Assembly (NCBI RefSeq): GCF_027943255.1
Contig: NC_072893.1
Coordinates: 28,418,001-28,482,000 of the forward strand
DNA length: 64,000 bases
Source: Anastrepha obliqua
Lineage: Eukaryota > Arthropoda > Insecta > Diptera > Tephritidae
Reading direction: 5' to 3'
In this document: in pieces, positions 11,440 to 21,250 of the stretch
Position numbering within the stretch: position 1 is the stretch's first letter
Layout: each line of letters opens with the position of its first letter
Made by a program: the position numbers and the translations under genes
Notes under the pieces: generated by a model
Told to the model about the DNA's origin: nothing
The model's database searches: none
The model's input: the letters and a program-made list of their open reading frames with translations, nothing else

Positions 11440-12300
11440 TCAAAAATCGCTTCAAGCTAGCTTTGCATTGCGAAGGGGAGACTGCCCAAAAGTGGTTCCG
11501 GAATCCTCCAAATCGATACAGTTAAATATCTTGGAGTTTACCTTGATCGAAGGCTAACCTGGAAAGTCCACATCAAAGAAAAGCAGAAGCAACTTAAAAT
11601 TAAAGCCAAAAAAATGTATTGGCTTTGGGGTCGATACTCCCAAGTCAGTTTTGACAACAAAGTGCGCCTATACGAAACTATATTAAAACTTGTCTGGACT
11701 TGTGCTATTCAGCTTCGGAGTAGAAACTTTGTAGGAATTTTGCAAAGGTATCAATCGAAAGCCGCCGTAGCCGAATGGGTTGGTGCGTGATTACCATTCG
11801 GAATTCACAGAGAGGTCGTTGGTTCGAATCTCGGTGAAAGCAAAAATTAATAAAAACATTTTTCTAATAGCGGTCGCCCTTCGGCAGGCAATGGCAAACC
11901 TCCGAGTGTATTTCTGCCATGAAAAAGCTCCTCATAAAAATATTTGCCGTTCGGAGTCGGCTTAAAACTGTAGGTCCCTCCATTCGTGGAACAACATCAA
12001 GACGCACACCACAAATAGGAGGAGGAGCTCGGCCAAACACCTAACAGAAGTGTACGCGCCAATTATTTATTTATTTTTTATCAATCGAAAGCCCTTCGTA
12101 AGCGCGCCTTGGCTCATTACTAATGCCGAAATTCATAAAGATCTTTGAGTAACTTTTATAAAAGATGAAATAGGAAAATTAAGTGGTGCTGATATCCATA
12201 GATTACATTACCGCCCTAATATCCAGCTTTAAATATCCTAGAAAATATATTAGTTTAACTAATAGAAGACTGAAAATATATCATATTCTATATCTCCCAC
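11440..12300 (+). pseudogene. Jockey-like reverse transcriptase remnant, split by a SINE
   Basis: Before the SINE the translation gives a reverse-transcriptase C-terminal region: DTVKYLGVYLDRRLTWKVHI, then KAKKMYWLWGRYSQVS and KVRLYETILKLVW. After the SINE (from about 12091) the reading resumes with KALRKRALAHY and, in another frame, EIHKDL, FIKDEIGKLSGADIHRLHY and RPNIQL. This is the thumb and post-thumb region of jockey-like non-LTR elements. Stops and frameshifts show that it is dead. The finger and palm regions are missing. Confidence 0.8.
11764..12078 (+). mobile_element. tRNA-derived SINE with 15-bp target duplication
   Basis: Identical 15-bp copies of TATCAATCGAAAGCC at 11749-11763 and 12079-12093 flank the element. 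The head is tRNA-like, with an A-box-like TAGCCGAATGGG (11768-11779) and a B-box GGTTCGAATCT (11821-11831), as expected for an RNA polymerase III promoter. The body includes GCGGTCGCCCTTCGGCAGG and GGAGTCGGCTTAAAACTGTAG, and the tail is TTATTTATTTTTT. Related copies lie near 30243, 34180 and 63021, with tail pieces at 28085 and 33865. It sits inside a jockey-like reverse transcriptase and therefore arrived later. Confidence 0.9.
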
Positions 12301-12409
12301 ATAGAGTTTAAATCTATTTATTATAACCTACATATTTTAAGTAAAAAATATATGTATTTTAAGAACTTTTATAGCTAGTATAGCACATGGGCGGAAAAGT
12401 GCCGGGCTT

Positions 12410-12600
12410 AATAAAGAAAACACGTTTCCTTTTGTTAAAAATTTGCTTTTATTCATCAACGTAATTGACATCAACAACGCAATCACTCCAGCGCCGCTCT
12501 AATATTTCAATAAAACTTTTGTAGAACGCATCATCTTTTGCCTTAAAATAGGCCCCAGTTCTTTTGATATCTTTACGACGCCAGCTAATTCACGTAACTA
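12410..12600 (-). pseudogene. mariner transposase C-terminal remnant
   Basis: Minus-strand translation gives RTGAYFKAKDDAFYKSF followed by IEILERRWSDCV and a stop after NYVDE. This matches the usual mariner C-terminal pattern (AYFxxKDxxYYxxGIxxLxxRW). It is a short fragment with no visible termini. Confidence 0.6.
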
Positions 12601-12769
12601 CACTTTTCGATCATTCAAAACTATTTTGTGGATTTTTTGATGTTTTGTGGTGTTACCGCCTCATTTTTGGTTATGGTCTCTAAGATAGATTGCAAATAAT
12701 AAATGAACACAAAATTGTGATAATGCGACATTTCATCGATCGGTACTTGTGCGTAATTTTATGAGTAGA

Positions 12770-13030
12770 AATCATATTTTAGCCACCAACTACACCCAGA
12801 ATTCGCCTAATTTTATAGCATGCGACTTTTACGTTTTCGAAAAAAAAAAATGTATTTGTCAGTCAAATGAAAGCGTTTTGTGGACGTAGAAGCCGCCTAA
12901 AAGACTTCGGCCGACATTCCGAAGGAAACCCCAGTCGGTGACTTAATTCATTCATTCGAAATGCCCTTAAACCTTAACAAGCGTCACGAAACTATAGTTA
13001 TTTCTTCGCTACTACATTAACTTACTTCTT
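12770..13030 (+). pseudogene. mariner transposase C-terminal remnant
   Basis: Plus-strand translation shows FIACDFYVFEKKK, then a frameshifted KRFVDVEAA and ETPVGDLIHSFEMPLN. This resembles the block after the third catalytic acid of a mariner (SPDLAPCDFxLFPKLK...). The orientation is opposite to the fragment at 12410-12600, so the two are probably different insertions. Confidence 0.5.
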
Positions 13031-14520
13031 AGTCTACATTCAATTTAGCAATGGCCCTCTATAATTCTCAAACACTTAATAGTAAACCTATTATCACAAT
13101 CGAGTCCTATTATGTGTCAGAATCAGAATGAAAACATAACTCAGCTCATAATTGGATTTTGATCCAACTGCAGATGTGTTGACAAAACAATAAAAATCAC
13201 TTTGAGCGAAAAAAGAAAAGATACTTAAGAAGAAACAACACACAACGAAAAAGAAGGCTTCCTCTTAAAAAATAATAATTCAGCTCATAAAAAGTAGATA
13301 ACAAAGATCCAGCCCAGCGATCAGGCTGTGTAACAAGCGCGCGGACGTTCATGTACTTGGGTGTGTTTTTGTTGTTATATAAAAACAACATAAGAGCATA
13401 TAAATACATACATATTTGAAACATATTCTTTTATATGCACCTACATATGTGTGAATGTGTGCTGGTATGTGTGTTGTTAATCGTACTTATCAAAATGGTT
13501 GTCAGTGTTGTAGGAGCCAGCGGCCAGAAACATTAGAAGACAAGTATATGGAAGTGCTGTAAATACATTTGGATGTATAAGTATGTATGTATGTATGCGT
13601 GTATGTATGCACGTATGTATGTATGTATGTATATATGTATGTATATATGTATTTATGTATGTACATATAAACCGAATACCGCCAAAGTCTTGCGCCAGCA
13701 GCAGCTGCTCTGTAAATTAAGAAATAACGCGGCACGTTCGTTGCAGCCAACAACAAAACAAATAGTGTCATTCATACAATGCAACAATGCACGTCGTAAA
13801 AGGAGCGGAAAATGCCGGCGAACGAACAATGTTTGTACATACAAACACACATAAATGTATACATAACTATGTAATATGGGCACATATGTGCATGTGTGTG
13901 TGTGGGCATTACATTTGTAAGTAATAAAAAGCGATTATTTGCTACGAATTGTGTCAATTTTTGAAATTTTTCTATTATTCATTTTTTATTAAATCTTGCC
14001 TTTTGGAAAGATACATATGTGTGTACATATGTGCGCCGCATTCTCATTTGTTTTTTGCTGCTGTGAATTTTCTTGCTGTTATTCCAAGCCGACAAGCGCT
14101 CCAATGGCATGCGTTTAAAAAACGAAGTCAGCCAGGAAGGAAAATATCACCTATGCACATACACACACACACACGCGCACAAACACATACTCTTCCAAGC
14201 ACTTCTCTCTCACGAAACAACAACATTCAAGTAAACCAGCAGTAACTAAAACTGCTTGGCACTACTTTACACCAACTCTTAAGTAGCAGAACATATGCCA
14301 TAGAAGTATGTAAGTGACACATGGACACACACACACACACACACACGCATCCATAGCATGCTTAACAGGCATATCCCTTCGACGCGCGCTACAACATTCT
14401 CAAATCCCCCAATTGCATACAAATGATTTTAAAAGGAGATCCATTTATGGCGCACATACCTACACACACACACACACATGCGCCTACATTCGCATGCGAT
14501 CAAGCCCTGTAGGGAGTAAA
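13031..14520. other. No recognisable gene; microsatellites
   Basis: Intergenic sequence with several CA/GT and TATG repeats. Open frames here translate to HTHTHT- or YICMYVC-type repeats, so they reflect simple sequence and not genes. Confidence 0.55.
13581..13670. repeat. GTAT/TATG microsatellite
   Basis: Roughly 90 bp of GTAT repeats with interruptions (GCGT, GCAC, ATAT). Mirror-image frames translate to Tyr/Cys/Met-rich or His/Thr-rich repeats. Confidence 0.9.
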
Positions 14521-14529
14521 AAACGAGTT

Positions 14530-15625
14530 AATAATATGCATGCACCGAATTGCATGCTAAAGCTGATAGCGCCCTACTTCACGGACAGAAGCTTAGTCTA
14601 CGATACAGACTTGGGACCAGATATCTTTCGCTGAAACTTTCTCTCAAACACTCCAAGCGTCGCTCATCGGTTGTTGCCATCGCCCACGCTTCCGCGCCAT
14701 ACGTTAGGACGGGCATGATGAGAGTCTTGTAGAGTGTTAGTTTTGTACGGTCTTATAAAAAATTGTGCCTGGGCGATTAAGTTTTAGGGCTCGTACGATC
14801 CTTTCCAACATCAGGTTAAAGAAGTCACACGACAGCGAGTCACCCTGCCCGGAACCTCGTTTGGCATCAAACGGCTCGGAGAGGTCCTTTCCAATTCTGA
14901 AGGCGCTGCTGGTGTGGAGCAACGTCATGTGGCATAGCCGTATTAGTTTTGCGGGTATACCAAATTGAGACATCACGACATTTAGGCAAATCCTTTCCGG
15001 ACTGTCGAATGCAGCTTTGAAGTCCACGAAAAGATGATATGTCGATTCTCCTTTCGTGGGTATTTTCCAAGACTTAGCGTATTGTGAATATCAGGTCGAT
15101 GTTGGACTTTCCAGGTCTAAAGCCACACTGGTAAGGTCCAATCACTTGGTTGACGGTGGGCTTCAGCCTTTCACACAATACGCTCGCTAGAACCTTATAG
15201 GCGATATTTAGAAGACTAATCCCGCGGTAATTGGCACAGATTGCAGGATCGCCCTTCTTATGGATTGGGCAGAGTACACTTAAATTCCAATCGGCAGGCA
15301 TACTTTCATCCGACCATATTTTGCATAGGAGATGATTCATGCACCTTACCAGCTCCTCGCCGCCATGTTTGAATAGCTCAGCCGGCACTCCGTCAGAGCC
15401 CGAGGTTTTGTTGTTCTTTAGCCGAGTTATCGCTATTCTCACCTCGACATGCACGGGTAGCGGAACTACAATTCCGTCGTCAACGATTGCGGTATCGGGA
15501 TCTTCACATTCTCTATGACATGCGCAGCTGTCACCGTTTAACAGGCTCGAGAAGTGTTCCCTCCATAATTTAAGTATGCTCTGGATGTCAGACACCAGAT
15601 CGCCGTCTTTTTTCTAATAGGTATC
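14530..15625 (-). pseudogene. Non-LTR reverse transcriptase lacking its YADD block
   Basis: From 15600 downward: LVSDIQSILKLWREHFSSLL, then TSGSDGVPAELFKHGGEEL, LCPIHKKGDPAICANYRGI, a SLLNIAYKVLASVL run, and CGFRPGKSNIDLIF. After a frameshift near 15060 comes motif A (DFKAAFDS) and motif B (GSGQGDSLSCDFFNLMLERI), up to GTIFYKT near 14760. The next recognisable part is TLYKTLIMPVLTYGAEAW (about 14670-14740). The catalytic YADD segment that should lie between them is absent, so an internal deletion removed it. The layout suits endonuclease/reverse-transcriptase elements of the broad RTE/CR1/jockey group; I cannot fix the clade. Confidence 0.85.
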
Positions 15626-18060
15626 GAATTTCTACTGTATGTAAGTTTCGGCAGTACAATAACAAAACCGAACTTTACCAGACGGGCACCAGTTGCGAGC
15701 GGATCAATATTCCTGCAGGGCACACATCTAAGAAATGTTGCAACTTTCATGCAACCAAATGGACCACGAAATAGAGGGGGATCACAAAATTCAAAAAAGG
15801 GGCATATTTAAAACAGGGAGAGGAAATTAAAATGACAACAGCAACTAGCAAAGAAAAAATAGCAACAATTATAAGTGTAAGTATGTCAGACTCTAACACC
15901 CACACGCATACATACACAGAAAACTGTATTTAAATAGACATTGCAACGACTTGCGGGCCTCCGCATTGTTGTCGTGTTGTGGCTTATTTAGTGGGGAGAT
16001 GAGTGAAGTGGATTGGCGGGCGATGGAGATGATAATGGCGGGGAGTAGCAAAGGAGCGCAACGCTGCCTCAACACTCAGCAACGCCAACGCAACCAAACA
16101 AACAATCGAGTTCGCCACCATTGTCACCGCATGGAGTGGCAATTCCAGTGCGTCACAGGCGCATAAAAGCAGCAGTAGCAGTGGCAGCAACAACGACAAC
16201 AACAATATCGCTATCACACCATACCAACAGCACCACCACCACCACCAGTGCCATGTGTAGGCACACATACACAAGCGCCATGTACGCCATCGCTCTTCGC
16301 TACACCCACAGCACCACCAATAACAACAACGGCATGAGAGGCTACAAAGAAGGTGAAAAGAAAGAGCGAACAATAACAACAACGCCAGCCACTGCTGCAG
16401 CCACAGCAACAAGAAAAACTCAACTATCCGTCACCGCTGCCGCCACTGAGGTTGCACTCAAAAGGAAAACACCAAAACCGCGCTGCCATACGTCAAATCG
16501 GCAAACGAAGTGGTCACAGCAACAACAACAACACACACAAACACAAACACGCATACCCAAGCACATGAACAAAGCAGTTGTAAGAAGAAGTCGCATAAAA
16601 AGCAGAAAACGGAAGCAAAACAACGCTCGAATGCCACGTCAAATGACAACAGCTGGCAACAACAACAACAACAATATAAATGAGCACAACAACAAGCACA
16701 AATGGTTTTTGGCGTATTGCCTGACGCTTGAGTTGTCACATTAGAAGGGAACGGCATGACAGCCGGAATGCGCCAATCTCCATGTGCGCGAAGCAGCCGC
16801 ACGAAGGAGCGTAAAAATGTCGAGCGACAACAAAAGCAACAACCACAAAACACTCCACACACACTTCACCAGCCGTCTGTCACTCGTCATTCAACACGGC
16901 GCACTCAACTCGGACTCATGCACTCATTCCCCTGCGCGCCACAGCGCAACAACCCCACGACACATTTTTTCCCATTTACTTTAGAACTCTGGAAAAAGTG
17001 TAAAGAAAAAATGTAAAAATTTCCCTCACTCAAAATGTTTTACTTTCCAATGGAAATGTGGGATATTTCTCATTTTCACTCATTCCGATCGCTTTTGTTG
17101 TTTATTCGGTTTCCACAGTAGCAGCGCTTGAATTGTTGCCGTTGTTGCTGCTGCTATTTTGTGGTGGTGGTTGGTCGGTCGGTTTTCTGGTTGCAGGCTG
17201 TTGTTGGTGGTTTCTGCTGTTTCTACCTCCTATGGCCGCACGCACGCACGCACACAACCAAAGCAAAGCAAACCAAACAAACCACAATTCACTCAATGGG
17301 CGACACAACAACAGTTAGTGGTGAGTGTAGAGAAAAAAGCTGGCAAAATAAAAAAGCGAAACATTTAAATGCGGGTCCTTGCGCAAATTTCCCACACAGC
17401 CTGCGCGTGTATTTGTGTTGGTGCGTGCTTGTGTGCGCTTGGGGAGAGCACGAAGCTCTTTTTTCTCAACTAAATAAAAATAAAAAAATAAAGTGTGGAA
17501 AGAAAAACATTTTACTCCTGCTATAATCGCTGGATTTCCCCTGTGCGCAGGTGTGCGTAGTAAAAAAAGAATGGAGGAATGGGGCGGCCATGGAGAAATA
17601 TTGGCGCTGTTTCAAAGGATTTTATTTTCATTTTTTCTCGCATTTACTTTTTATATTTCTTTTTTTTCAAGCTTTTGTCTCTTCTTTGGTTTCTTCTTTC
17701 TATGGCTTTCTAGGTTGGAAAAAATCTCTTTTATCCTTTGCAATTTGTTACATTTCTCTTATAAAAACCTACAGATAATTGGGAGCCAGAAAAACGAAAT
17801 TACTTGGGATTTGCATGCAAATGCGTAAAAAAAAAAACGTTTCTTTAAGTCTTAAGAAATATCTTCAGTGTACTACGTCATATGTATGTGGGCAGGTCAC
17901 TTGGCTATTACTAAATTTTAATACCTTTTTTGGGTACCTAAAAGAGACGAACTAGTTTTTAAAATAATTTTCAAAAATTTTTTTAATGATGTGAAGTAGG
18001 AAATACTTGGAGAAAAATCGTATTTTCGTATTGCAGCTATACAACAGCGGTAAACAAACA
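15626..18060. other. Gene-free stretch with CAA/CAG/ACC-rich block
   Basis: A block at 16080-16740 is rich in CAA, CAG and ACC triplets, and its frames translate to Thr/Asn/Gln/His-rich or, on the reverse strand, Cys/Leu/Val-rich strings. The longest frame (16121-16744) opens at TTG, not ATG. A GT/CA-rich segment follows at 17150-17300. I found no domain, and simple triplet repeats explain the long frames. A weakly expressed or regulatory unit cannot be excluded. Confidence 0.45.
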
Positions 18061-18064
18061 GACG

Positions 18065-18140
18065 ATCAGTGGAGCGCATAAATGTCAAAATAAAAATCTT
18101 CATCACTCAAATTATATTTTATTGTGTTTAGTAAAAAAGT
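18065..18140 (+). repeat. Internal piece resembling the GGTGGCGC-type MITE
   Basis: The segment AAAATCTTCATCACTCAAAT and the following TTAGTAAAAA match the interior of the miniature element at 52015-52163 (about 52075-52125). No terminal GGTGGCGC sequence is attached. It directly abuts the retrotransposon remnant that follows. Confidence 0.4.
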
Positions 18141-18145
18141 AGCAC

Positions 18146-19770
18146 GGACTGTAGAGAAATCTCTGGGACTGTAGAGAAATCTCTGGAGGGAAAACAATTC
18201 ACTTTACCGGGCTTTATAGACACAGAAGGCGCCTTTAATAATATTACGGCTGAGTCAGTTGTCACTGCTCTAAATAGGCTGGGGGTAAAAAGACCTATCT
18301 ACCTTTGGATCTCGTCCCTGCTTGGCGGTAGGAAAATAAATGCTGTGGCAGGAGGAGCTAGAATCACTAGGGTCGTCCACAGGGCGGCGTCCTCTCGCCT
18401 CTCCTTTGTCTAGTATGGCTATTGATGAAGCTTTAACTCGCTTAAACAGGGGTGGGGTGAAGGTGGTAGCATATGCCGATGACTTGGTCCTAATGGTCTC
18501 AGGTCTCTTCCCATCAGTAATGGCTGAAATTTTGGAAGGTGCACTGGCTACACTAAGTAGTTGGGCTGCCAGTTGCGGTCTCAGAGTCAACTCTGACAAA
18601 ACGGAGTTGATGCTATTCACCAAGAAATACAAGCCTCCGCCGTTTAAGCTTCCAAGACTAAACAACCAGTGTCTTACACTCGCATCGGAAGTCAGGTATC
18701 TTGGTGTAATACTTGACACCAAGCTCCACTGGAAGCGGCACATAGAAGATCGAGTTAATATAAGAAGGCCACTATAGCCTTCTACGCCTGTAAATCTATG
18801 TTCGGCAAAAAATTGGGTCTCAAGCTAAGTCTCGTTCTTTGGATGTACAACTTAGTGGTTCTGCCAATTTTAACATATGGTTTATGCGGTTGCCTACTTT
18901 GGTGGGTAGCTCTTCAGAAGGGCTACAACACCACTAAACAAGAGATAGTGCAGAGAACTGCATGTGTGGGCATCACTGGTGCTTGTAGAACATGTCCCAC
19001 TGCTGCGCTCAACGTTACTCTGCAATTACTTTCTTTGGATCTGCAGGTTAAATCCATTGCTGCTCAGAGAGCTATTAGGTTGAAGAAGATTGGCCTTTGG
19101 AGACAGTTTCCTGTAGGACATAGTAGCATCTTGAAGCAGATCTCCCCTTCCTTCTCTGTTCTTCTCACTGATCTCGCTGTTGGGAGGGAGACATTAATAT
19201 TTTTTCCGATAGTCAAGCTGCGATCAAGGCCCGGTCGTCGCCGTATTGCAGCTCTCTTCTGGTGAACTCCTGTAAAGAGGAATATTTCCCTTATCGGGGT
19301 TCCTGGGCACAGGAATATAGAGGGAAATGAAATTGCCGACGAGCTTGACAGGCATCGGTGTCCCTTTGTCCGCTGTTAAAGGGAAACTGCACAATTTCTT
19401 TCTAAAAAAGCGCAAGACAGATGGAGGTATGTCTCATCGTGTGCTATTTCGAAAACGCTATGGCCTCAATACGATAGAAACAGAACGTTTAAGGTGATGG
19501 GAATCTCCCGCCATTCAATTTCCACACTCATTGCGGTGTTCACTGGTCACTGGGTGATCGGTACTCATACGGAGAAGCTTCAATATGAAGCAATATGAAG
19601 CAAAGAAAGGAAGGGGTGGCTCCAGAAGATACGCTAAAGCCGAGAGTCAAACCAGATCTTCATCCAAAGAAGATCATGTGTGTTCGGTGGGACTAGGAGG
19701 GCATGGAGCACAGACCACAGCCAACAAGGAGCTCTTCATTGCCTAGTTACACCGCGTGAATGAAGCTGTT
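18146..19770 (+). pseudogene. I-like non-LTR retrotransposon, reverse transcriptase to RNase H
   Basis: The remnant begins just before motif A (FIDTEGAFNNITAESVV), continues through RPQGGVLSPLL, an intact motif C AYADDLVLM (about 18472) and NSDKTELMLF, then YLGVILDTKLHWKRHI, the thumb (LVVLPILTYG) and a conserved ALNVTLQLLSLDLQVK stretch. RNase H blocks follow: FSDSQAAIKA (about 19203) and VPGHRNIEGNEIADEL (about 19300), then a FTGHWVIGTH block near 19540. Frameshifts occur near 18410, 18770 and 19230. RNase H after the reverse transcriptase points to the I-type group. The copy is 5'-truncated and dead. Confidence 0.85.
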
Positions 19771-19814
19771 CGACTGAAAAGACCTGAACATGTTCAAACT
19801 ATGTTGTTGTAGTG

Positions 19815-20130
19815 GTTGAGTATGAGCTGAAACATTCGAAATTAACGACTAGCGCCATTTTACTACCACTGTTCTCGTGTGATGATGTCTTGTGTGTTTT
19901 TTTTTTAGTCAGATCTATTTTTAATCTATCTATCCTCTATCGATCTATCCCTGAATGCTCATTAATTTACCGTAAGAAAGGCTTAAGAAAGAGCGAAGTC
20001 TTGCCTTAGCTAACCCTGGACATTCGGATAAATAGTGGACTTTCTTTCAGCCCTTCTGCTTCACGGCTTCTGCAGATGCGATAGAAAGGGAGGCTAAGTC
20101 TGGCTGCGTGATCCTCTACACTCCAGTGCC
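19815..20130 (-). pseudogene. RNase H-type non-LTR retrotransposon 3' remnant
   Basis: This segment is clearly homologous to 56570-56930, sharing for instance GACTAGCGCC and TTTTACTACCACTGTT, GCTTAAG..AAGAGCGAA, GTCTTGCC and TGGACATTCG. On the minus strand the better copy reads LCECPWLARARFRSL, the CCHC-like end of an I-type pol. This copy is more decayed. It abuts a mariner remnant at about 20130. Confidence 0.65.
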
Positions 20131-20740
20131 CTGAACGACAACGGCAGGTCTCATGTTGCACAAGTCGTCAAAGTCGCACCCCAAGAGCTCGAAGGGAAGG
20201 TCCTTCAACATCCGTCGTACGCTCCGAACCTTGCACCGACTGATTACCATCTTTTTCGCTGCCTTCATATGATTTGAAGGGCGTCACCTTCAATAACAAA
20301 GAGGTCCTTAACACGAAACCTACCATGGACGGGTCAAATGACCCATTTTGAACTTTTTGTCAGAAGTTCTTAGAAATAACATTATTAAATCGTGGTTTGC
20401 CTTCACGACTTTTATTAAAAAATACATGGAATGTATTTTTCAAGATTTATTCTTCTCTTGCTAATTGTTTTACCGAGAAATATATGTGATCTTAATAATA
20501 TATATAATATTTTTAAGACGGGTCATTTGACCCACTTTGGTAGGAATAGGAATACAAAAAATATCGGTAGGTTTAGTGTTAAAAACTAGCTCAACAACTT
20601 CTTTGACACCGAACCAGACGATTGCCGATTTTTGGCGGAATCGCATCCACAAATTGGTCGAGAGGTGGGAAGAGGTTGTAAACAGCAACGGCGAATATAT
20701 AATTGATTATCTTATTGATATAATTAATGTTGTAGGTAGC
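20130..20740 (+). pseudogene. mariner transposase remnant interrupted by a TTAA element
   Basis: Before the interruption: LNDNGRSHVAQVVKVA (second catalytic block), then VLQHPSYAPNLAPTDYHLF with the third catalytic Asp. After it: LNNFFDTEPDD and, in another frame, HKLVERWEEVVNSNGEYI, the normal mariner C-terminus. Bridging the flanks across one TTAA gives a continuous EVL..NFFDTEP-like reading, so the interruption is an insertion. The N-terminal half is missing. Confidence 0.8.
20312..20578. mobile_element. 267-bp piggyBac-like MITE
   Basis: Flanked by TTAA at 20308-20311 and 20579-20582. The ends are inverted repeats: CACGAAACCTACC on the left and, reverse-complemented, CACTAAACCTACC on the right. 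Just inside each end lies a near-palindrome (GGGTCAAATGACCC at 20331-20344, GGGTCATTTGACCC at 20520-20533), and these two are inverted copies of each other. TTAA target sites are typical of piggyBac-type transposases. It has no coding capacity and would depend on a transposase elsewhere. Confidence 0.85.
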
Positions 20741-20984
20741 TTTTAACCAGGCCGAGCTGGGCCCTTATTATCTAATAAATGGAATTATGGACTAATATCA
20801 GTATAAAAATATTTTGGGGACTTCTACGTTGCCCTACTTGGTATAGGAAATGCTGTTGTACTGAACCTACCAACAGAAATGCCGATGAACTCTTCAATAG
20901 GCTTCAAGAGGCTTCAAGAGGCCTCACAATCAATTCCGTTGAAAACCATGGATAATTTAATAAAACATCTCTTTTTGGAGGTAT

Positions 20985-21250
20985 CCACTGCTGAGTGGTA
21001 AAAGTGCTTTGAAAATTCAGTTTAAGGGAACGCCGAAGTGTATTGACTTCCAAGGCGCATATTTTGAGACACAATATAGCGGCAGGCTAATCACCTACCC
21101 TGTCAGAAATCAAACAGATTAACGAAACCAACGCAAGACAAGTCTTGTCGAGGCGCTATGCGCCCGAGAGCAGTGAACAAGGAAAAAAAAATTATTAGTT
21201 CACTGTTTTTTTATTATAGCGCGCAAAATTTAAAAGGCAACCTTCGCATC
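20985..21250 (+). pseudogene. mariner 3' end, second copy of the 54.9-kb family
   Basis: The part from GGAGGTATCCACTGCTGAG to about 21075 aligns with 56382-56500, where the same sequence encodes the mariner C-terminus (EVSTSECQKCFE...). The terminal GCGCAAAATTTAAAAGGCAA at about 21220 matches the same outer end at 56519. Between these parts lies a short retroelement (21079-21190). Stops are frequent. Confidence 0.7.
21079..21190 (+). mobile_element. Short poly(A)-tailed retroelement, copy 1
   Basis: Starts GCGGCAGGCTAATCACC, contains GTCTTGTCGAGG and ends GTGAACAAGGAAAAAAAA. Two relatives are at 26989-27100 and 58185-58270. The 3' poly(A) and common 3' end suggest 5'-truncated copies of a non-LTR element or a SINE. 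No clean target duplication was found for this copy. Confidence 0.65.

Noticed and set aside
11764..11835. A genuine tRNA gene
   Set aside because: A- and B-box sequences are present, but the element is dispersed, has target duplications and a long non-tRNA body; it is a SINE head.
14314..14634. His/Thr repeat protein frame
   Set aside because: It is a translated CACACA microsatellite.
16121..16744. 207-codon Thr/Asn/Gln-rich frame
   Set aside because: Starts at TTG and is made of CAA/ACC simple sequence; frames on the other strand are equally long.
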